Shown here piece after piece: positions 60,715-64,000 of a stretch of DNA of 64,000 bases. A model generated the notes under the pieces. That model did no database searches and was not told where the DNA came from. It worked only from the letters and a program-made list of their open reading frames with translations. How positions within the stretch are numbered: position 1 is the stretch's first letter; each line of letters opens with the position of its first letter. Origin of the DNA: Virgisporangium aliadipatigenens (GTDB taxonomy: Bacteria; Actinomycetota; Actinomycetes; Mycobacteriales; Micromonosporaceae); the NCBI RefSeq assembly GCF_016863615.1, contig NZ_BOPF01000028.1, positions 1-64,000 of the forward strand, read 5' to 3'. The position numbers and the translations under genes were made by a program.

Positions 60715-61853
60715 GGGTTCTGCACGTCATCACCGGGCTGAACGCGGGCGGCGCCGAGCACCAGTTGCGGCTGCTGCTGCGGCACCTGCCGGACGAGTGC
60801 GAGGTGGTCACGCTCGCGAACCCCGGCCCGATCGCCTCGGCGATCCGCGACGCCGGCACGCCGGTGCACGAGGTGCTCATGCGGAGCAACACCGACCTGG
60901 CGGCCGTTCCCCGGCTGGCGAGGCTGATCCGGGCCGGGCGCTACGACGTGGTGCACACGCACCTCTACCGCGCCGGGCTGTACGGCGCGCTCGCCGCCCG
61001 GCTGGCCGGCGTCCGGAACGTGGTCGCGACGGAACACTCGCTCGGCGACGGCGTCATCGAGGGCCGGCCGACGACCCGCGGCGTGCGCGCCCTCTACCTG
61101 GGCGCGGAGCGGCTCACGAAGGCGACCGTCGCCGTCTCGGAAACGGTCCGCACCCGCCTCGTGAACTGGGGCGTGCCGGAGCGCAAGATCCAGGTGATCC
61201 CGAACGGCATCGACGCGGCGGAGTTCCGTTTCGACCCGGTGGTCCGCGAGGCGACCCGCCGCAGGCTCGGCATCCCGCAGGACGCGCCCGTGGTCGGGGC
61301 CGTCGGCCGGCTCGTCGCCACCAAGCGGTTCGACGTGCTCGTGGGGGCGACGGCGGCGCTGCCCGAGGCGTGGCTGCTGCTCGTCGGTGGCGGGCCCGAG
61401 GAGGCCGCCCTGCGGGAAGCGGCAAGGGAACGCGGCCTCGCGGACCGGGTGCTGTTCGCCGGTCCGACCGCACACGCCCGCGAGGTGCTGTGCGCGATGG
61501 ACGTGTTCGCGTCACCGTCGCCGCACGAGACGTTCGGGCTGGCCATACTGGAGGCCCTCGCCTCCGGCCTCCCGGTCGCCTACGTCGCCTGTCCTCCCCT
61601 GGAGGAGGCGCCGCCCGCCGCGGCGCCCACCGCCTCGCGCATCCCATTGGACGAGAAGTCCTTTCAGGACGCCCTGCGCGATGTGCTCACTCTTGTCAAA
61701 CGACGTGACTACACACGGCAACCGGCGCCACCGATCGTCGCCCGGTTCGACATAGCGCCGCTGGCCAGCGCGGTCAGCGGACTTTACGAGCGGGTGACAG
61801 CCCCGCGCAGATCAGTTTCCCCTCGGGGTCCACTCAGGAGTGAAAGGTCATGA
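60711..61853 (+). CDS. Glycosyltransferase family 4
   Basis: The 380-residue GT-B enzyme starts MRVLHVITGLNAGGAEHQL and has the donor-binding half with IPNGIDAAEF, VGRLVATKRFDVLV and the ExxxE motif in SPHETFGLAILEALASG. It adds a sugar to the exopolysaccharide unit. It overlaps the deacetylase gene (ATGA) and is overlapped by the Wzz-like gene. Confidence 0.92.
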   Translation: MRVLHVITGLNAGGAEHQLRLLLRHLPDECEVVTLANPGPIASAIRDAGTPVHEVLMRSNTDLAAVPRLARLIRAGRYDVVHTHLYRAGLYGALAARLAGVRNVVATEHSLGDGVIEGRPTTRGVRALYLGAERLTKATVAVSETVRTRLVNWGVPERKIQVIPNGIDAAEFRFDPVVREATRRRLGIPQDAPVVGAVGRLVATKRFDVLVGATAALPEAWLLLVGGGPEEAALREAARERGLADRVLFAGPTAHAREVLCAMDVFASPSPHETFGLAILEALASGLPVAYVACPPLEEAPPAAAPTASRIPLDEKSFQDALRDVLTLVKRRDYTRQPAPPIVARFDIAPLASAVSGLYERVTAPRRSVSPRGPLRSERS

Positions 61854-62731
61854 AGGTGCGAACGCCGGAGATCCTCAAGCGCCTGGTGCGGCGGTTCGGC
61901 CTGCTGCTCCTGCTGACGCTCATCGGCGCCGGCGCGGGAGGCGCGTACGGGGCCATGAAGACGCCGACCTACCAGGCTCAGTCATACGTGTCCGTCGCGC
62001 CGGGGGAGCAGGTCGAGTCGATCGCCGCGCTCAACTACGCGCAGGCCTACGGGAAGATCGTCACGAAGGGGCCGGTGGCCGACGCCGCCAAGGCCGCGCT
62101 CGGGCTGAAGAGCCTGGGCAATGTCACCGCGGCGACCTCGCCGGACGCCCCGATCATCGGTATCACCGTGGTCGGGCCGAACCGGCAGCGGGTCACCGAC
62201 GTCGCCAACGCCCTCGCCAAGGCGCTCGTCGACTTCGGCAACGGGCGCAAGACCGAGACCCGGGTGGGGCTCGCCGTCTTCGCGACTGCGTCGGTGCCGG
62301 GTTCGCCGATCTCTCCCAAGCCCCCGTTGGAACTGGCGGTCGGCGCGGCCGGCGGCCTGCTCATCGGCGCGCTGGCGGTTCTCGCCGGGGTCGGCCGCGG
62401 CCGGCGGAAGGCCGAGGCGCCGGAGGGGCCGCCGAGCCCGGCCGCCCCGGTGGCACCCCCGACGATGCCCACCCAGCCGAGCGGAACGGCGCAGGTGTGG
62501 GCCGTCGCGGCGACGCAGCCGATCCCGATCGTGCCCGCGATCACGGCCGGACCCAGCGAGCACGTGGTGCGCCTGCCCGAACAGAAGGCGCTCGGCTGGT
62601 ACGACGAGGCCGCCGTGCTGGAGTACCTGCCGGTCGAGTCCGACGGCGACAGCGCGGAGGCCGAGGCGGACACCGCCGACACCGACAAGATCGTGGGCCG
62701 CGCCGTCGTCATCTACCGGAGCAACCAATGA
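61850..62731 (+). CDS. Wzz-like chain-length/export protein without kinase domain
   Basis: The 293-residue protein has two membrane segments (about residues 17-35 and 165-185) around an external domain with TYQAQSYVSVAPGEQ, the Wzz layout of polysaccharide co-polymerases. The tail is Pro/Ala-rich and acidic (DSAEAEADTADTDK), with no Walker motifs, so any tyrosine-kinase partner must be elsewhere. Overlaps neighbours on both sides by four bases. Confidence 0.78.
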   Translation: MKVRTPEILKRLVRRFGLLLLLTLIGAGAGGAYGAMKTPTYQAQSYVSVAPGEQVESIAALNYAQAYGKIVTKGPVADAAKAALGLKSLGNVTAATSPDAPIIGITVVGPNRQRVTDVANALAKALVDFGNGRKTETRVGLAVFATASVPGSPISPKPPLELAVGAAGGLLIGALAVLAGVGRGRRKAEAPEGPPSPAAPVAPPTMPTQPSGTAQVWAVAATQPIPIVPAITAGPSEHVVRLPEQKALGWYDEAAVLEYLPVESDGDSAEAEADTADTDKIVGRAVVIYRSNQ

Positions 62732-63933
62732 GCGTGATCCAGCGGACGACGACGGGCTTCACCACGAAGGTCATTCGCGACACCGACGCCTTCGCCGCCC
62801 TGCGCGAGGAGTGGATCGTCCTGTTCGGACGGTGTGCGCGGGCGACGCCGTTCCAGTCGCACGCGTGGCTGCTCTCCTGGTGGCAGGTGTACGGCCGGCC
62901 GGGTGCGCTGCGCGTGGTGACGGTCCGGCGCGACGGGCAGCTGGTCGGTGCGGCGCCGCTGTACCGGACCCGCCGCGGCGGGTGCGCGGTGCTGGTGCCG
63001 ATCGGCGGCGCGCTGTCGGACTTCGCCGACCTGCTGCTCGACGACGCCTGTGCGCCCGAGGCGGCGGAGGCCATGACGACGGCCCTGCTGGCGCTGCGCG
63101 ACTGGCAGGTGATCGACCTGCACGAGACGCGGCCGCGCGCCATGGCGGGCGGGGTCTTCGCCACCTCGTGGCGCGGCGGGGCCAGGGGGATCGCCGCATC
63201 CGTGTGCCTGGAACTCCCGTCGAGCCCGATGGACGCCCTCGTCAAGGAACTCCCGGCGCACACCCGCAAGACCGTGAAGCGGCGCGTCAACCAGATCGCC
63301 AAGCTCGGGGTGGACGTACGTCCGGCGCCGGCCGACGAGTCCACGCGCGCCGTCGCCGACCTGCTGCGCCTGCACGAGGCGCAGTGGCAGGGGCGCGGCG
63401 TCAACCCGGAACACCTGCGGCCGGAGTTCGCGCGGCACCTGAGCGGCGCGCTGGAGGGCATGGTGCGCGCCGGCGAGGCAGCCGTGCTGGAGTACCGGAT
63501 CGACGGGCGGCACGTGGTGTCCAACCTCGTGCTGATCGGGCCGGACCTGGTGGGCGGCTACCTCTTCGGCGCCCTGCCGGAACTGCGCGAGAAGCTCGAC
63601 GTGACCACGTTGCTGATCGGCTCGACGCTGCCGTTCGCGCACGAGCGGGGCCGGCCGGTGATGAGCATGCTGCGCGGGGCGGAGCCGCACAAGTACCGCT
63701 GGCGCCCCGCCGAGTCGCAGAACCTCCGCCTGCTCTTCAGCCGCCCGCGCAGCCCGCGCGCGGCGGTGTACGTGGCGCTCGTGGCGACGAAGCGGCGCGC
63801 CGTGCTCTACGCCAAGGCGAAGGCCCCATGGGTCAGGCAAGCCAGGGACCGGGTCCGCGCGCTGCTGTCCCGCAGGGCGAAGCCGAGCGTGCCCACCCAG
63901 CCCGGGCCACCGGCCGAGGAGAAGGCGCCATGA
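62728..63933 (+). CDS. GNAT/FemAB-like acyltransferase (CelD/BcsL type)
   Basis: The 401-residue protein has the CelD-like double GNAT layout: an N-terminal half with EWIVLFGRCARATPFQSHAWLLSWW and a C-terminal acetyltransferase half with VLEYRIDGRHVVSNLVLIG and the long AHTRKTVKRRVNQIAKLGVD helix. Relatives acylate polysaccharides. Its basic C-terminal region (VATKRRAVLYAKAKAPW) may touch the membrane. It overlaps both neighbours by ATGA. Confidence 0.82.
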   Translation: MSVIQRTTTGFTTKVIRDTDAFAALREEWIVLFGRCARATPFQSHAWLLSWWQVYGRPGALRVVTVRRDGQLVGAAPLYRTRRGGCAVLVPIGGALSDFADLLLDDACAPEAAEAMTTALLALRDWQVIDLHETRPRAMAGGVFATSWRGGARGIAASVCLELPSSPMDALVKELPAHTRKTVKRRVNQIAKLGVDVRPAPADESTRAVADLLRLHEAQWQGRGVNPEHLRPEFARHLSGALEGMVRAGEAAVLEYRIDGRHVVSNLVLIGPDLVGGYLFGALPELREKLDVTTLLIGSTLPFAHERGRPVMSMLRGAEPHKYRWRPAESQNLRLLFSRPRSPRAAVYVALVATKRRAVLYAKAKAPWVRQARDRVRALLSRRAKPSVPTQPGPPAEEKAP

Positions 63934-64000
63934 GGGTGCTGCATGTGGCCCAGCCGCGGGAGGGCGGCGTCGCGGGGTATCTCGTCGCGGCCGCCCGGGA
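63930..64000 (+). CDS. Glycosyltransferase, N-terminal fragment (cut by window edge)
   Basis: The 23 codons visible (MRVLHVAQPREGGVAGYLVA) match the start of a GT-B family 4 glycosyltransferase, including the glycine-rich loop (REGGVAGY). Its ATG overlaps the preceding stop, so it continues the exopolysaccharide operon beyond the window. Confidence 0.75.
   Translation, partial: MRVLHVAQPREGGVAGYLVAAAR

Noticed and set aside
63930-64000. Naming the last gene's sugar specificity
   Set aside because: Only 23 codons are visible; they show the GT-B start but nothing about donor or acceptor.

Overview
The window is GC-rich actinobacterial chromosome. Codon usage, GTG/TTG starts, ATGA/GTGA overlaps, apparently leaderless starts and gene types (type VII secretion accessories, cytochrome P450, pca genes, LacI-controlled beta-glucan use) fit a filamentous actinomycete, most likely Micromonosporaceae (Actinoplanes/Dactylosporangium-like). 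That placement is inference. I saw no rRNA, tRNA, CRISPR, IS element or prophage.

Layout. 0-7.6 kb: start of a secreted protein, a chemoreceptor-like protein, a crotonase with a very long disordered tail, a TIGR03089-like adenylation-domain relative, a secreted lipase and two small membrane proteins. 7.6-15 kb: a complete protocatechuate block, pobA-pcaI-pcaJ-pcaH-pcaG-pcaB-pcaD-pcaC, read leftward as one overlapping operon and divergent from an IclR regulator; it turns 4-hydroxybenzoate into 3-oxoadipyl-CoA, but the final thiolase is not here. 15-25.6 kb: a SWIM zinc-finger protein, a sugar-nucleotide-type epimerase, a MerR-type regulator, a 1595-residue HEAT-like protein, and a hydrolase/luciferase-like monooxygenase/flavin reductase operon. 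25.6-28.5 kb: a BlaI/M56 pair followed by an ABC exporter, with the same BlaI-type operator in front of both units. 28.5-34.1 kb: Cu/Zn-SOD-like lipoprotein, M14 peptidase, polysaccharide deacetylase, ECF sigma/anti-sigma pair. 34.1-39.4 kb: a redox cluster of P450, FMN 2-hydroxyacid oxidase, FOXRED2-like flavoprotein and CPA2 antiporter. 39.5-46 kb: cation efflux protein, an unrecognised 1085-residue protein, and a four-gene type VII-secretion-like cassette. 46-53.5 kb: a beta-glucan regulon (ABC sugar importer, GH1 beta-glucosidase, LacI regulator, secreted GH16-CBM6 glucanase) with identical palindromic operators before importer and glucanase. 53.8-55.2 kb: TlpA/CcdA thiol-redox pair. 55.7 kb to the end: an exopolysaccharide cluster (priming glycosyltransferase, polymerase/ligase, MurJ-type flippase, deacetylase, glycosyltransferases, Wzz-like protein, GNAT/CelD-like protein).

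Three observations cut across the genes. (1) A 28-codon ORF occurs twice, 35 kb apart, with the same length and no indels and about 86% nucleotide identity, each time joined to the next gene by an ATGA overlap: once before the IclR gene and once between two sugar permease genes. A third, unrelated 23-codon ORF has the same ATGA...ATGA arrangement between the BlaI-linked ABC ATPase and its permease. (2) A palindrome of the type GTCCACTGTGGAC recurs at least eight times as a full 13-mer inside coding sequences, with several near matches, far above expectation for this base composition, and usually forces rare Thr or Ile codons. (3) Regulator/operator pairs can be read directly for the BlaI, LacI and IclR circuits.
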